A stretch of 43,883 nucleotides of DNA, taken from Alphaproteobacteria bacterium. Lineage in GTDB: Bacteria; Pseudomonadota; Alphaproteobacteria; Rhizobiales; Beijerinckiaceae. The stretch is from the NCBI GenBank assembly GCA_029979185.1, contig JAPOIA010000004.1:1-43883 (forward strand), given 5' to 3'. The notes below the pieces were generated by a model. That model made no database searches and was not told the DNA's origin. It saw only the letters and a list, made by a program, of their open reading frames with translations. A program made the translations under genes and the position numbers. This document shows, piece by piece, positions 1 to 8,265 of this stretch (position 1 is the first letter of the stretch; each line of letters opens with the position of its first letter).

Positions 1-93
1 TGTGCAGAGAGCAAGCTAGCGCCCGACCGTCAGGCATTACGACCTGTCTGTGCAATGCGCACTGGGGATCGGGTGTTCCGGCCCCTTGCATTT

Positions 94-139
94 CGCATCA
101 ACCCGAAAAGTTGCAGACTTTTCGGACCAAGTTGATGCG
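94..139. repeat. nested perfect palindrome (REP-like)
   Basis: Two perfect 9-bp stems are stacked. The outer arms are CGCATCAAC (94-102) and GTTGATGCG (131-139). The inner arms are CCGAAAAGT (103-111) and ACTTTTCGG (117-125), around the loop TGCAG. Five unpaired bases (126-130) sit on the right side only. No T-run follows, so this is unlikely to be a terminator. Similar CCGAAAAG/CTTTTCGG palindromes are frequent between genes in Rhizobiales (family knowledge, not checked here). Confidence 0.8.
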
Positions 140-261
140 TAGGAGACTTTCCAAAACCCGGCCATTCGAGGCGCGGGAATGCGGACTGCTGTTTGAATGT
201 CTGAAAACACGCTGTCACCCCGGACGCCGAAGGCGATCCGGGATCTTTCGATACGGAGAAA

Positions 262-297
262 GGTCCCGGATAAATGCTGCGCATTTTCCGGAATGAC
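262..297. repeat. intergenic hairpin repeat, copy 1
   Basis: This 36-nt unit matches 33 of 36 positions of 13235-13270. It folds as CCCGGA-T-AAATGC against GCATTTTCCGG with a three-base loop and one bulged T. Upstream, both copies also carry a degenerate ATCCxGGATCT element, so the full unit may be 80-100 bp. It lies in non-coding DNA 190 bp before the exported-protein gene. Confidence 0.75.
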
Positions 298-484
298 CAA
301 AGATGGAGAGCGATCCCGGCTCTGCGCTGCGCCTGTCCGGGATGAGGGCCGCGTAGGGTCTCGCCCGCCCTGTTCCCTGCGGAACAGCGGCTTTCGTGTC
401 CTGTCTGTAGGGTGCTTTTCATCGGGCGGGATTGTTCGCCCTTTTGGAGACCTCAACGCAACCAGACACGAACAGGAGACTACC

Positions 485-865
485 ATGACCGCCAGGACCG
501 TACCCGCCGCCATCGCTTTCGCCGCGGTCGCCGCTGCAAACTTCGCCGCTCCCACGGCCGCTTCTGCCCGCGATGACGAGCGCACCCGTGCCGTCGTCGG
601 CGCATTGCTGGCCCTGTCCGGCGCGCCGTCGTTCGAGGGCCGCGGCTACCGGCATCTCGAATTCCGCGGGCATCGGGGTCATCGCGGCAAGCGGTTCGGC
701 CATCGTGGCGGGCATCGCTACAGCGAATATCGCGGCCATCGCGGCGGCACGGTCTATAACCGCTACAACGGCCCACGTTCCAGCAACGGAGGCGGTGCCG
801 TCTGGCGCGACATTGGCCGGTCCCCCAATGCGACCGGCAAGTTCTATACGGTGATTGGTCAGTAA
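485..865 (+). CDS. His/Gly/Arg-rich exported protein, unknown function
   Basis: This encodes 126 residues. The start at 485 is favoured by an AGGAG box at 474-478; the frame is open further upstream but runs through the palindromic repeats. Residues 1-28 look like a Sec signal peptide, with an alanine-rich core and an ASA site before RDDERT. The mature part has a block at about 55-88 rich in GHRG-type units and tyrosine, then a Gly/Asn/Ser stretch and a short tail ending VIGQ. It resembles small RcnB-like or low-complexity periplasmic proteins only in composition. The histidines could bind a metal, which is inference. It is followed directly by a strong terminator, so it is probably monocistronic. 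No family is recognised. Confidence 0.75.
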   Translation: MTARTVPAAIAFAAVAAANFAAPTAASARDDERTRAVVGALLALSGAPSFEGRGYRHLEFRGHRGHRGKRFGHRGGHRYSEYRGHRGGTVYNRYNGPRSSNGGGAVWRDIGRSPNATGKFYTVIGQ

Positions 866-894
866 GACTGACACTGGCTTATAGAAGTCCAGGA

Positions 895-927
895 CGGCGC
901 GGGTTGGAGAGAGCCCGCGCCGTTTTT
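895..927 (+). terminator. intrinsic terminator of the exported protein gene
   Basis: A 9-bp perfect stem, CGGCGCGGG (895-903) with CCCGCGCCG (914-922), has a 10-base loop and is followed directly by five Ts (923-927). It lies 30 bp after the stop codon at 865 and just before the convergent gene that ends at 937. Confidence 0.85.
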
Positions 928-936
928 GCGCTCCAG

Positions 937-1692
937 TCAGAAGTCCCGCAGCAGCCGCCCGTATCCGTCCAGCCGGTCGTCCAGTCCGCCGGCGCGCAGG
1001 GCGGCCCAGAAGGTTGCCTGGTTCGAGGTGACCACCGGCTTGCCGAGTTCCTCCTCGAGCTGGCCGATCATCGTCATCACCGGAAAATCGGTGCAGGCGA
1101 CGAACAGGGCCTGCGCCTCCTCGCGGTCGGCGCCGCGCAGGTGGTCGAGAATTTTGTCCCGCGGCGTGCGGGCGATGCGCGGATAATCCTCAAGGCCTTT
1201 TTCGCCGATCCCAAGGCCCGCTGCATGCACCGTCTCGATGCCGTTTTCGGCGAGGAACTTCACTTCGTGGTCGTTCAGCGCGTCGTGATAGGGAGATGCC
1301 AGCGCGATGCGAAAGACGCCGAGCGCCCGCAAGGCCTGCAGGATGGAGGCGGCGGTGGTCACGCAGGGAATGCCGGAAACTTTCGTCATGTAGCCGGGCA
1401 GGGACGAGGGCGGATTGACCATCGAGCCGGCGGTGCAGCCATAGGCGATGACGTCCGGCTGCGCCAGCGCCAGGTCGCCGGCCGCCTTGTCGATGTCGGC
1501 ATACAGGCGCTTGGCGCCTTCCTCGCTGGTGGAATCCAGATGCAGCGCCATGCGCGTTGCGTGGATGGTGACGCCCTGCGGCGCCATGATCTGCCACTCG
1601 GCCTCGTTGACCGTATTGGTCGGCGGCACGATCAGGCCGATCTTGCCGCGCCAGCTGTAGAGGCTCTGGTGGCGTGCGGTTTCTGCTTGCAT
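937..1692 (-). CDS. maleate isomerase / Asp-Glu racemase superfamily protein
   Basis: This 251-residue protein belongs to the Asp/Glu/hydantoin racemase fold, closest in feel to maleate cis-trans isomerases and arylmalonate decarboxylases. These are cofactor-free enzymes that use two cysteines. The two expected cysteines are visible: C86 in YGCTAGS and C200 in VACTDFP. The N-terminal GLIVPPTNTVNEAE stretch matches the conserved start of the maleate isomerase group. It is the distal gene of a minus-strand run and starts 3 bp after the YcxB-like gene ends. With the downstream-type PEP mutase homologue nearby, a role in degrading a small dicarboxylic acid is plausible, but the substrate cannot be read from sequence. 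Family assignment is firm, exact reaction is not. Confidence 0.8.
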   Translation of the reverse strand: MQAETARHQSLYSWRGKIGLIVPPTNTVNEAEWQIMAPQGVTIHATRMALHLDSTSEEGAKRLYADIDKAAGDLALAQPDVIAYGCTAGSMVNPPSSLPGYMTKVSGIPCVTTAASILQALRALGVFRIALASPYHDALNDHEVKFLAENGIETVHAAGLGIGEKGLEDYPRIARTPRDKILDHLRGADREEAQALFVACTDFPVMTMIGQLEEELGKPVVTSNQATFWAALRAGGLDDRLDGYGRLLRDF

Positions 1693-1695
1693 GTC

Positions 1696-2262
1696 CTACT
1701 CCGGAACTCTGTCAGCGATACTGCGCGACGTGGAGCGCCGCTGCCATTTGACCCTGTCCGGCATCTGCCGTTCGACCAGCTCGCGAAACTCCTGCCGCTG
1801 CGCCTGGCTGGCGAAAACCCTGTCCGGCACGACAATTCCCTGCATCCGGTTGAGCCACAGGAAGTGGTAGCCCGGCGCATCGTCAGCGCGCACGAAAGCG
1901 GACCAGTCTATGCGGCTTTCGACGCCGCGGTCATTCGTGCGGACATCTGCTTCGGTCGCATCGATTTCAACCAGCGCACCAGCGAGCGACTGCTTGCGAT
2001 AGTAATGGCGGATCTGCAGCGGGACGACGACGTACTGAATGGCGATGATGGCGCCGCCCACACCGGCGAGCACGATCGCAATAAACTGAATGTGCCATCC
2101 GCGGATATTGGAAACCGCCACCAGCAGGACGCCGGCAACCATCAGCACGATGGCCAGATACAACGCCCATCTTCGCCACCAGCGGCTGAACCGGCCCTGA
2201 TCCATCATCGCATGTGTCAGCGCGCGATAGTCGGGCAGGGAGTATTGGTAGCGCAGTTCCAC
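1696..2262 (-). CDS. YcxB-like membrane protein
   Basis: This encodes 188 residues. Two hydrophobic segments, at about 33-52 and 57-79, form a hairpin in the membrane. They are followed by a soluble domain with an RIDWSAFVRADD...FLWLN pattern, as in the YcxB-like C-terminal domain family, where the function is unknown. The N-terminus reads YSLPDYRALTHAMM, also usual for that family. The stop is 3 bp before the start of the isomerase-family gene, so the two are probably co-transcribed and perhaps translationally coupled. It follows the PEP mutase-family gene after 15 bp. Role unknown. Confidence 0.7.
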   Translation of the reverse strand: MELRYQYSLPDYRALTHAMMDQGRFSRWWRRWALYLAIVLMVAGVLLVAVSNIRGWHIQFIAIVLAGVGGAIIAIQYVVVPLQIRHYYRKQSLAGALVEIDATEADVRTNDRGVESRIDWSAFVRADDAPGYHFLWLNRMQGIVVPDRVFASQAQRQEFRELVERQMPDRVKWQRRSTSRSIADRVPE

Positions 2263-2277
2263 GTCAGCTTGTCCCGC

Positions 2278-3198
2278 TCAGGCCTTGCTGCCGTCAGCAG
2301 ACTCCTCGGCACCTGCCCACTTCTTCTCGAAGTCCCAGACATTCTGGAAGCCCATCAGCAGGCTGAAGTCCTTGAAGTCGTAAAGCGGCGTCTGCAGTCC
2401 GGCGCTGGAGCCATGCTGATGCAGGTGGCTGTAGGCAGAGCGTACCGCCGCACCCATGGCCAGGAACCCGATAGTCGGGAACAGACCGATGGTAAAGCCG
2501 ATGTCCTGCAGTTCCTGCGCTGTCAGCACCGGTGTCTTGCCACCCTCCACCTGGTTGGCCAGCAGCGGCTGGTCGAACGAACGGCAGATTTTTTCCATTT
2601 CCTCGAGGCTTTCCGGCGCTTCGACGAACAGGATATCAGCCCCGGCCTTGGCGAAGGCTTCAGCCCGGCGCAGCGCCTCGTCCAGTCCGTGCAGGTTGCG
2701 CGCATCGGTGCGGGCGATGATGAGGAAGTCCTTCGAATCGCGCGTGTCGACGGCAACGCGGATTTTCGCCACGGCCTCTTCCAGCGAAACCACCGGGCGT
2801 CCGGGCGTATGGCCGCATTTTTTCGGGAAGACCTGATCCTCGAGCTGGATGCCGGCAGCGCCCGCCTTCTCGTAGCCGCGCACCGTGTGCTCGACATTCA
2901 AGAGGCCGCCGTATCCGGTGTCGCCATCGGCGATCAGCGGCGAGTTGGTGTTCTCGACGATCCGCGCCACGCGGCCCACCATGTCAGTGTAGGTGGCAAG
3001 CCCGGCGTCCGGCAGGCCAAGATAGGAAGCGACGGCGCCATAGCCGGTCATGTAGATGGCGGGAAAATCGAAGGTGTCGGCAATGCGGGCGGAGATCATT
3101 TCGAAGCAGCCGGGCAGGGCGGTGAAGGTCTTCGCGCGCAGGCGCTTCGCCAACGCAGCTTGTCTGGCAGCCTTCTTGTCTTCCATCGTTGCAGTCAT
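2278..3198 (-). CDS. isocitrate lyase/PEP mutase family enzyme
   Basis: This encodes 306 residues from the ATG at 3198, which has a GGAAGGG box about 7 bases upstream. The open frame extends further up into the NmrA-like gene, so the longer start is rejected. The fold is the PEP mutase/isocitrate lyase TIM barrel. The metal-binding DGDTGYGG is at 91-98 and the signature KKCGH at 126-130. Relatives include 2-methylisocitrate lyase, dimethylmalate lyase, oxaloacetate decarboxylase and carboxyphosphonoenolpyruvate mutase, all cutting or making C-C or C-P bonds next to a carboxylate. Which of these it does is not evident. It sits 23 bp after the NmrA-like gene in the same direction. Confidence 0.85.
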   Translation of the reverse strand: MTATMEDKKAARQAALAKRLRAKTFTALPGCFEMISARIADTFDFPAIYMTGYGAVASYLGLPDAGLATYTDMVGRVARIVENTNSPLIADGDTGYGGLLNVEHTVRGYEKAGAAGIQLEDQVFPKKCGHTPGRPVVSLEEAVAKIRVAVDTRDSKDFLIIARTDARNLHGLDEALRRAEAFAKAGADILFVEAPESLEEMEKICRSFDQPLLANQVEGGKTPVLTAQELQDIGFTIGLFPTIGFLAMGAAVRSAYSHLHQHGSSAGLQTPLYDFKDFSLLMGFQNVWDFEKKWAGAEESADGSKA

Positions 3199-3221
3199 CA
3201 GTGTCCCTTCCTGCCGGTAAG

Positions 3222-4088
3222 TTATTTCTGCGCGAGCATTTCGCGTGTCACATATTGGGCGAATGTATTGGGCTTGCGGCCCAGCAACCATTGCATTAGC
3301 TGCCCGTTTCCAATCAGTCCATGGGCGTCGTAGTGCTCGTTCATGATGCGCATGTTGTCGAGCCGGTGCTGCGGCATGCCGGCTGCTGTGGCCTGCGCCA
3401 GAAAATCCTCAAGCGGGCGTTTGCGTGCTTCCACCGGCCTGCCGAGCAGTCCGGTGAGGATACGGGCGCAGTCCCCCTGCGACAGGGCGTCCATGCCGGC
3501 AAGCTGGTAGGTGGCGAATTCGTGGCCCGGACTGGTCGCAACGATAGCCGCCGCTTCCGCCAGATCTTCAAGATCGGCGAGGGAAAAGCGGGCGCTGGTG
3601 CTGAACGGCATCGTGTGAACGCCACTTTCGGCAACGCTCTTCCAGGTTCCGGCAAGATGCTGCATGTATCGCGACGGCTGCAGGATCGTATAGGTCAGAC
3701 CGGATTCGATCAGATACTGCTCTGCATCCAGTTTTCGCCGGTGATGAGGCACGCTGATGACCGGGTGGAGTACCGACCACAGGATCAGCCGGTTCACACC
3801 GGTCGTTGCGCAGAAGTCGGTCATCCTGCGGGCAATGACATCTTCCTGCGGATGCATGGGCGGGCAGATGTGCAGCACCTGTCCACACCCCTGCAGCGCT
3901 GCAGCAAGGCTGGCGTCATCGTCCAGATTGCCGATGGCGAAGTCCTCCACCCCGAGCGGTACGAGCACGTCCTGCGCTTCGCTGCGACGGATGAAGGCGC
4001 GAAGCTTCGCGCCGCGGGCTGTCAGAGCGGTTATGATGCGCCGTCCGGTATTTCCGGAAGCGCCGGTAACGAGAATGGGTTGTGTCAT
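3222..4088 (-). CDS. NmrA-like NAD(P)-binding protein
   Basis: This encodes 288 residues with an atypical short-chain dehydrogenase (NmrA/HSCARG) architecture. A Rossmann nucleotide-binding loop GASGNTGR is at 9-16. It is followed by RAFIRR, where basic residues suit NADPH, and by a central IYTILQPSRYMQ-like region (here TYTILQPSRYMQ). The usual YxxxK catalytic pair of classical SDRs is not evident, which is normal for NmrA-like sensors and quinone or azo reductases. It is the first gene of a four-gene minus-strand run (NmrA-like, PEP mutase family, YcxB-like, isomerase family). Enzyme or redox sensor cannot be decided from sequence. Confidence 0.8.
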   Translation of the reverse strand: MTQPILVTGASGNTGRRIITALTARGAKLRAFIRRSEAQDVLVPLGVEDFAIGNLDDDASLAAALQGCGQVLHICPPMHPQEDVIARRMTDFCATTGVNRLILWSVLHPVISVPHHRRKLDAEQYLIESGLTYTILQPSRYMQHLAGTWKSVAESGVHTMPFSTSARFSLADLEDLAEAAAIVATSPGHEFATYQLAGMDALSQGDCARILTGLLGRPVEARKRPLEDFLAQATAAGMPQHRLDNMRIMNEHYDAHGLIGNGQLMQWLLGRKPNTFAQYVTREMLAQK

Positions 4089-4182
4089 CGCGCAAACTTA
4101 TAACGGGCTGCGGCGGACGGGAAACTCAAAAAAGCGGAAGGGTGGACGCCCGCGCGTTTCGGCGTGCTGCCCATCGGGCCTG

Positions 4183-4647
4183 CTACGCGGCGTCCTGCGT
4201 GCTCTCGCTAGTCAGCAGGGAGAAAATGCCGGCGCTGTCGCGGGTCTGCCGCAGTGCCGCCATGAGCTTCTCGTCGCGGAATGTGCGGGCGATCTGGGCG
4301 AGGGCCTTCAGATGATCGGCACCGGCGCTTTCAGGGGCGATCAGTGCAAAAATGATATCCACCGGCACACCATCCGTGGCATCATATTCTATCGGTTTCT
4401 CCAGCCGTGCAAGCACGCCGAACATGCGACCGAGTTTGGGTATCTTGGCGTGGGGAATGGCAATGCCCTCGCCAACGCCCGTCGAGCCGAGGCTCTCGCG
4501 CTGCCACAGCCCGTCGAAAATTTCCCGCTCCTTGAGACCGGAGACGGCCGCAGCACGCTCGCTGATTTCGAGCAAGGCCTGTTTCTTCGAACTCACCCGG
4601 GTGACGGGCAGGATCGCGTCGGCTGCAAGCAGATTTTCCAAACCCAT
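4183..4647 (-). CDS. ptsN: PTS IIA-like nitrogen regulatory protein PtsN
   Basis: This 154-residue EIIA-Ntr protein is the terminal phosphoryl acceptor of the nitrogen-related phosphotransferase system (PtsP-NPr-PtsN). It controls targets such as potassium transport and kinases through its phosphorylation state. The phosphorylated histidine is H66 in GEGIAIPHAKIP, and the family-typical LLxADAILPVTRVSSKKQALLEISERAA opening region is present. The ATG at 4647 is chosen because the in-frame extension upstream overlaps hpf and has no family similarity. Position after rpoN and hpf is the conserved proteobacterial arrangement. A run of six A on the plus strand lies about 45 bp after the stop, with only a weak hairpin, so a terminator is uncertain. 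Confidence 0.93.
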   Translation of the reverse strand: MGLENLLAADAILPVTRVSSKKQALLEISERAAAVSGLKEREIFDGLWQRESLGSTGVGEGIAIPHAKIPKLGRMFGVLARLEKPIEYDATDGVPVDIIFALIAPESAGADHLKALAQIARTFRDEKLMAALRQTRDSAGIFSLLTSESTQDAA

Positions 4648-4762
4648 GTAAGAGCCCTTATTCAGTCTTTGCACAGTGAAGCGGTCAATCTTCCGTACAT
4701 GTAAATTCCGGCGACGCCTGCAGGCATGCGCCGTGATGAAAATGAAACCTTCAAAGCAACTA

Positions 4763-5347
4763 TCAGGCCGTTTTGTCTCCGGCTGCAGGATCGATCCAGC
4801 CGATATTGCCATCAGGCCTGCGATAAACAATGTTGACGCGATCGCTGGTTGCGTGACGGAAGACAACCACTGGAGCGCCGGTCATGTCCAACCGCATCAC
4901 CGCTTCCGAAACCGGCAATGTCTCCAGAGCGGCGGTCTTCTCGGCGACGACCACAGGGTTGAAATCCTCGACCTCGCCCTCTGCCTCCTGATCAGGCGCT
5001 TCGAGTACATAATCGGCAATCATCGCACCGTTTGCGTTCTGCGCGGTCTTCAGATGATGGTCCTTGAGCTTGCGATTGTAGCGGCGCAGACGCTTTTCCA
5101 GACGCGTCGCCGCGGCATCGAAGCTTGCGTAGGGTTCGTGCGCCCTGCCTTCCGAATGAAGGGTCATGCCTGACGACAGGTGCAGGGTGCAATCGCTGCG
5201 GTATCCGGCGCCTTCGTGGTCAACGACGATGTGACCGGAAACACTGCCATCGAAATATTTGCTGATGGCTGCTTCGACCCGGTCGAGGATATGCTCCCGC
5301 ATCGCTTCGCCAAGGTCGAAATTCTTTCCTGTCACTCGTAGGGTCAT
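4763..5347 (-). CDS. hpf: ribosome hibernation-promoting factor, long form
   Basis: This 194-residue protein has the S30AE/RaiA domain at about 1-105, with the basic helix KRLRRYNRKLKDHH, and a C-terminal dimerisation domain at about 130-190 (FNPVVVAEK...VFRHATSDRVNIVYRRPDGNIGWIDP). Long HPF dimerises ribosomes into inactive 100S particles in stationary phase. The ATG at 5347 is preferred to a TTG two codons upstream, because the GCAGG box is then about 7 bases away. It is preceded by a 249-bp AT-rich spacer after rpoN, so it probably has its own promoter, and ptsN follows 115 bp downstream. Confidence 0.93.
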   Translation of the reverse strand: MTLRVTGKNFDLGEAMREHILDRVEAAISKYFDGSVSGHIVVDHEGAGYRSDCTLHLSSGMTLHSEGRAHEPYASFDAAATRLEKRLRRYNRKLKDHHLKTAQNANGAMIADYVLEAPDQEAEGEVEDFNPVVVAEKTAALETLPVSEAVMRLDMTGAPVVVFRHATSDRVNIVYRRPDGNIGWIDPAAGDKTA

Positions 5348-5596
5348 TCTCAAACCTGCACATTGGACTACGCGAACTGCGCTACGCGGCTGTCAGAAAC
5401 ACATCGCTCCGGTAATTGCAATTCACCTGAACGACAATTGCAGCACGGTGATGTCGAATCATGAACACCTTAGGATTGTTTGCGGTTGCCGTCCATACAA
5501 TTGACGGCCGCGTGTTTGGATATGTGGATTTTATTTCTATTTATTACAGCATCTTACAAAATATTTGCACAGAATCCAACGCGTGCCGGCAAGCGG
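5348..5596 (-). promoter_or_regulatory. AT-rich spacer, probable hpf-ptsN promoter region
   Basis: This 249-bp gap between rpoN and hpf is clearly richer in A and T than its surroundings, most of all at about 5515-5580. That fits a separate promoter region for hpf and ptsN. I looked for a sigma-54 element (TGGCAC-N5-TTGC type) on the minus strand and did not find one. No single -35/-10 pair stands out. Confidence 0.35.
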
Positions 5597-7171
5597 TCAG
5601 CTGCCGGCAAACATGGCGATTTTTTCGCGCCGGCGCTGAACCGAAGAGGGTATGTGCAGGCTTTCCCGATACTTTGCGACCGTGCGGCGGGCGATGTCGA
5701 TATTGGCTTCCTTCAGGCAGTTGACGATCGCGTCGTCCGATAGCACTTCTTGTGGTTTTTCCTGATCGATCAATTGCTTGATGCGGTGGCGGACCGCCTC
5801 GGCGGAGTGCGCCTCGCCGGTTCCGTGAGACGGTATGGCGGCTGTGAAGAAATACTTGAATTCGAACAGGCCGCGGTGGGTGGCCATGAACTTGTTCGAG
5901 GTGACGCGCGAAATGGTCGATTCGTGCATCCCGATAGCATCCGCCACGGTCTTGAGATTGAGCGGGCGCAGGTGCTCCACGCCCTGGGCGAAGAACGCAT
6001 CCTGCTGGCGAACGATTTCCGTCGCTACCTTGAGTATTGTCCGGGCACGCTGCTCGAGGCTGCGGGTCAGCCAGTTGGCATTTTGCAGGCATTCGGCGAT
6101 GTAGCTCTTGTCGCTGTCCCTTGTGGCGCTGCTGTTGACGGTCGCGACGTAGGTCTGATTGACAAGTACACGCGGCAAACCCTCTGGATTCAGTTCGATA
6201 TGCCAGGAACCGTCTGGCGCCGGGCGCACCGAAACATCCGGGGTGACCGGCTGGATAGGAGCGCCTCCGAAGGCGCGGCCGGGTTTGGGGTCGAGTTCGC
6301 GGATTTCGGCAATCATGTCGGCGATGTCGTTCTGGTCGACGCCGCAGATCTTGCGCAGCTGGGCGAATTCGCGTTTCGCCAGCAGTGGCAGGTTTTCGAT
6401 CATTGCCTGCATGGCGGGATCGTAACGATCGCGCTCGCGCAACTGGATAGCGAGGCATTCGGCGAGGTCTCGCGCGCCGATTCCCGGCGGATCGAAAGTC
6501 TGGACAATGCCCAGAACGCGCTCGATACGCTCGATGTCTGCACCGAGCCGTTCGGCAATTTCCGCCACGGGCTCGCGCATGTATCCGGTTTCATCAATGG
6601 AATCGATGATCGTCTGGCCGATCAGCAGGTCAGTCAGGTCGGTTATGGCAATTGAGAGTTGCCGGTTGAGATGCTCGGACAGGGACACTTCCGCTGCAAC
6701 ATAGGCTTCAAGATTGGGCGCTTCGCCGCTGCCGTCGCCTCCCGTGCCGGTCCATGACGTTGCGGACAGGCCGCTGTCTGCATGGTCCGCTGCCGGAGCA
6801 GCCGTGGCGGGCATGTCGGCGTCATAGGTGTTTGAAATTTCGGTGCCGAGTTTTTCTTCCAAAGCGCCGGCATCCACATCAAGGCTTTCGCGAGCCCAGT
6901 CGCCCTCGCTCTGATCCGCTATCGCGTCGGTGTCGCCATAATCTTCGCCGCCGCTGGCATCGCCATCGTCCTTGCCGGTTTCGGGAAGAATCTCTCCCGG
7001 GGCGCTGACGTCGTCGGCTCGCTCGAGCAGGGGGTTGCGCTCCAGCTCCTGTTCGACATACGCGCTCAATTCCTGGCTGGACAGCTGCAGCAGCTTGATC
7101 GCCTGCAGCAACTGCGGCGTCATGACCAGCGATTGGCCTTGCCGCAACATCATTTTGGCCGATAACGCCAT
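5597..7171 (-). CDS. rpoN: RNA polymerase sigma-54 factor RpoN
   Basis: This 524-residue sigma factor recognises -24/-12 promoters and depends on AAA+ activators. Region I is at the N-terminus (MALSAKMMLRQGQSLVMTPQ, then AIKLLQLSSQELSAYVEQELERNPLLE). An acidic region II follows at about 55-125, then the core-binding domain and the HTH. The RpoN box ARRTVAKYRESLHIP is at 494-508, close to the C-terminus as expected. The start at 7171 matches the family start MALSxKM; an in-frame extension to 7309 is rejected. It follows lptB in the same direction, and hpf and ptsN lie downstream, the conserved alphaproteobacterial order. Confidence 0.95.
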   Translation of the reverse strand: MALSAKMMLRQGQSLVMTPQLLQAIKLLQLSSQELSAYVEQELERNPLLERADDVSAPGEILPETGKDDGDASGGEDYGDTDAIADQSEGDWARESLDVDAGALEEKLGTEISNTYDADMPATAAPAADHADSGLSATSWTGTGGDGSGEAPNLEAYVAAEVSLSEHLNRQLSIAITDLTDLLIGQTIIDSIDETGYMREPVAEIAERLGADIERIERVLGIVQTFDPPGIGARDLAECLAIQLRERDRYDPAMQAMIENLPLLAKREFAQLRKICGVDQNDIADMIAEIRELDPKPGRAFGGAPIQPVTPDVSVRPAPDGSWHIELNPEGLPRVLVNQTYVATVNSSATRDSDKSYIAECLQNANWLTRSLEQRARTILKVATEIVRQQDAFFAQGVEHLRPLNLKTVADAIGMHESTISRVTSNKFMATHRGLFEFKYFFTAAIPSHGTGEAHSAEAVRHRIKQLIDQEKPQEVLSDDAIVNCLKEANIDIARRTVAKYRESLHIPSSVQRRREKIAMFAGS

Positions 7172-7452
7172 ATGCTCAACCCGCTTCCACGTTTGCCGGC
7201 AGATGTGCTTTCCGCCGGCACGCGCCCCGTCCATCGACAATCCCGGGCGCGAACCCGTCAGGATTTCCGGCAGGCAGTATAAAACGGCCTGCTTCTTGCT
7301 TATAGACATTTATGCACGGAATTTCCGTAAACAAAGGGTCGCAGTCTGCGCAATTCCCGGGACGGGGTTAAATAAGGGTGAGCGCGGCTGCGCCTATAGG
7401 ACAGTGGGCCATCGCGAGAGGTCGCGAATGACCTCAAGTTTCTGAAACAATG

Positions 7453-8220
7453 CTATAATCTGAAGTCTTGGCCAAGATACAGCCGGCGCACATCAGGGTC
7501 GTCGACGATGGCCTGAGGCGAGCCTTCGGTCAACACATGGCCTGAATGGATAATGTAGGCCCTGTCGATCAATCCCAATGTTTCCCGCACGTTATGGTCT
7601 GTTATCAGGACGCCGATACCGCGCTGGGTCAGGTGCCGGACCAGGACCTGGATATCGCCGACCGCAATGGGATCGATGCCCGCGAAAGGTTCGTCGAGAA
7701 GCATGAACGAGGGCTGGCTGGCCAGCGCACGGGCAATTTCGCAGCGCCGCCGTTCGCCGCCGGACAAGGCAATGGAGGGGGAATGGCGCAGCCGCGCAAT
7801 GTCGAATTCCTGCAGCAGTGCTTCCAGTTCGGCTTCCTGCCGGTCGCGTTCCTTGAACGTCACCTCGAGTACGGCGCGGATGTTGCCTTCAACAGTCAGG
7901 CCGCGAAAAATCGACGCTTCCTGTGGCAGGTAGCCAATGCCAAGGCGGGCCCTGCGATACATGGGCAACTGGGTGACGTCGTGTCCTTCTAGCTGGATCA
8001 TTCCCTTGTCGGGGCGGACCAGGCCGGTGATCATGTAGAAAACGGTAGTCTTGCCGGCGCCGTTGGGGCCGAGCAGGCCAACGGCCTCGCCACGGGCAAC
8101 AGCGAGGCTGACGTCCTGCACGACAGTGCGGCCGCCATAGCTCTTGCCTAGATTCCAGGCGCAAAGCCAGCCTTCATAGCGCTGGTCCCAGCCCTGATCT
8201 GCTGCCTGTTTTTCAGTCAC
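7453..8220 (-). CDS. lptB: LPS export ABC transporter ATP-binding protein LptB
   Basis: This 255-residue ATPase powers extraction of lipopolysaccharide from the inner membrane with LptF, LptG and LptC. Walker A GPNGAGKT is at 51-58, the signature LSGGERRR at 152-159 and Walker B FMLLDEP at 172-178. The switch histidine is in LITDHNVRETL, with NVRETL typical of LptB. It starts with GTG at 8220 after a G-rich GGGGGA box. The first 20 or so residues extend beyond most homologues, so a slightly later start is possible. It lies 45 bp after lptA and 281 bp before rpoN. Confidence 0.95.
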   Translation of the reverse strand: MTEKQAADQGWDQRYEGWLCAWNLGKSYGGRTVVQDVSLAVARGEAVGLLGPNGAGKTTVFYMITGLVRPDKGMIQLEGHDVTQLPMYRRARLGIGYLPQEASIFRGLTVEGNIRAVLEVTFKERDRQEAELEALLQEFDIARLRHSPSIALSGGERRRCEIARALASQPSFMLLDEPFAGIDPIAVGDIQVLVRHLTQRGIGVLITDHNVRETLGLIDRAYIIHSGHVLTEGSPQAIVDDPDVRRLYLGQDFRL

Positions 8221-8265
8221 CTATCCCCCAGCGGATAATGCGTGCGGCCTGTAGCCAATACCCTG

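Larger units (their letters stand above)
1..484. other. non-coding stretch with palindromic repeats
   Basis: No convincing gene lies in this interval. The open frames that cross it, on both strands, run through inverted repeats and resemble no family I recognise. It contains a nested palindrome (94-139), a hairpin repeat that recurs near 13.2 kb (262-297), and a third, looser GATCCCGG...CCGGGATGA-type inverted pair around 308-343. The last 20 bases hold the ribosome binding site of the exported protein gene that starts at 485. No tRNA fold or clear sigma-70 promoter was found by eye. Confidence 0.6.

Noticed and set aside
30-585. Two open frames on the minus strand at the window start
   Set aside because: They cross palindromic repeats and the signal peptide of the exported protein gene, and match nothing recognised.
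904-3333. 809-codon open frame on the plus strand
   Set aside because: It runs antisense to four good genes and has no family features; GC-rich DNA commonly gives such open antisense frames.
5348-5596. Sigma-54 promoter before hpf
   Set aside because: No TGGCAC-N5-TTGC-like element with correct spacing was found on the minus strand.
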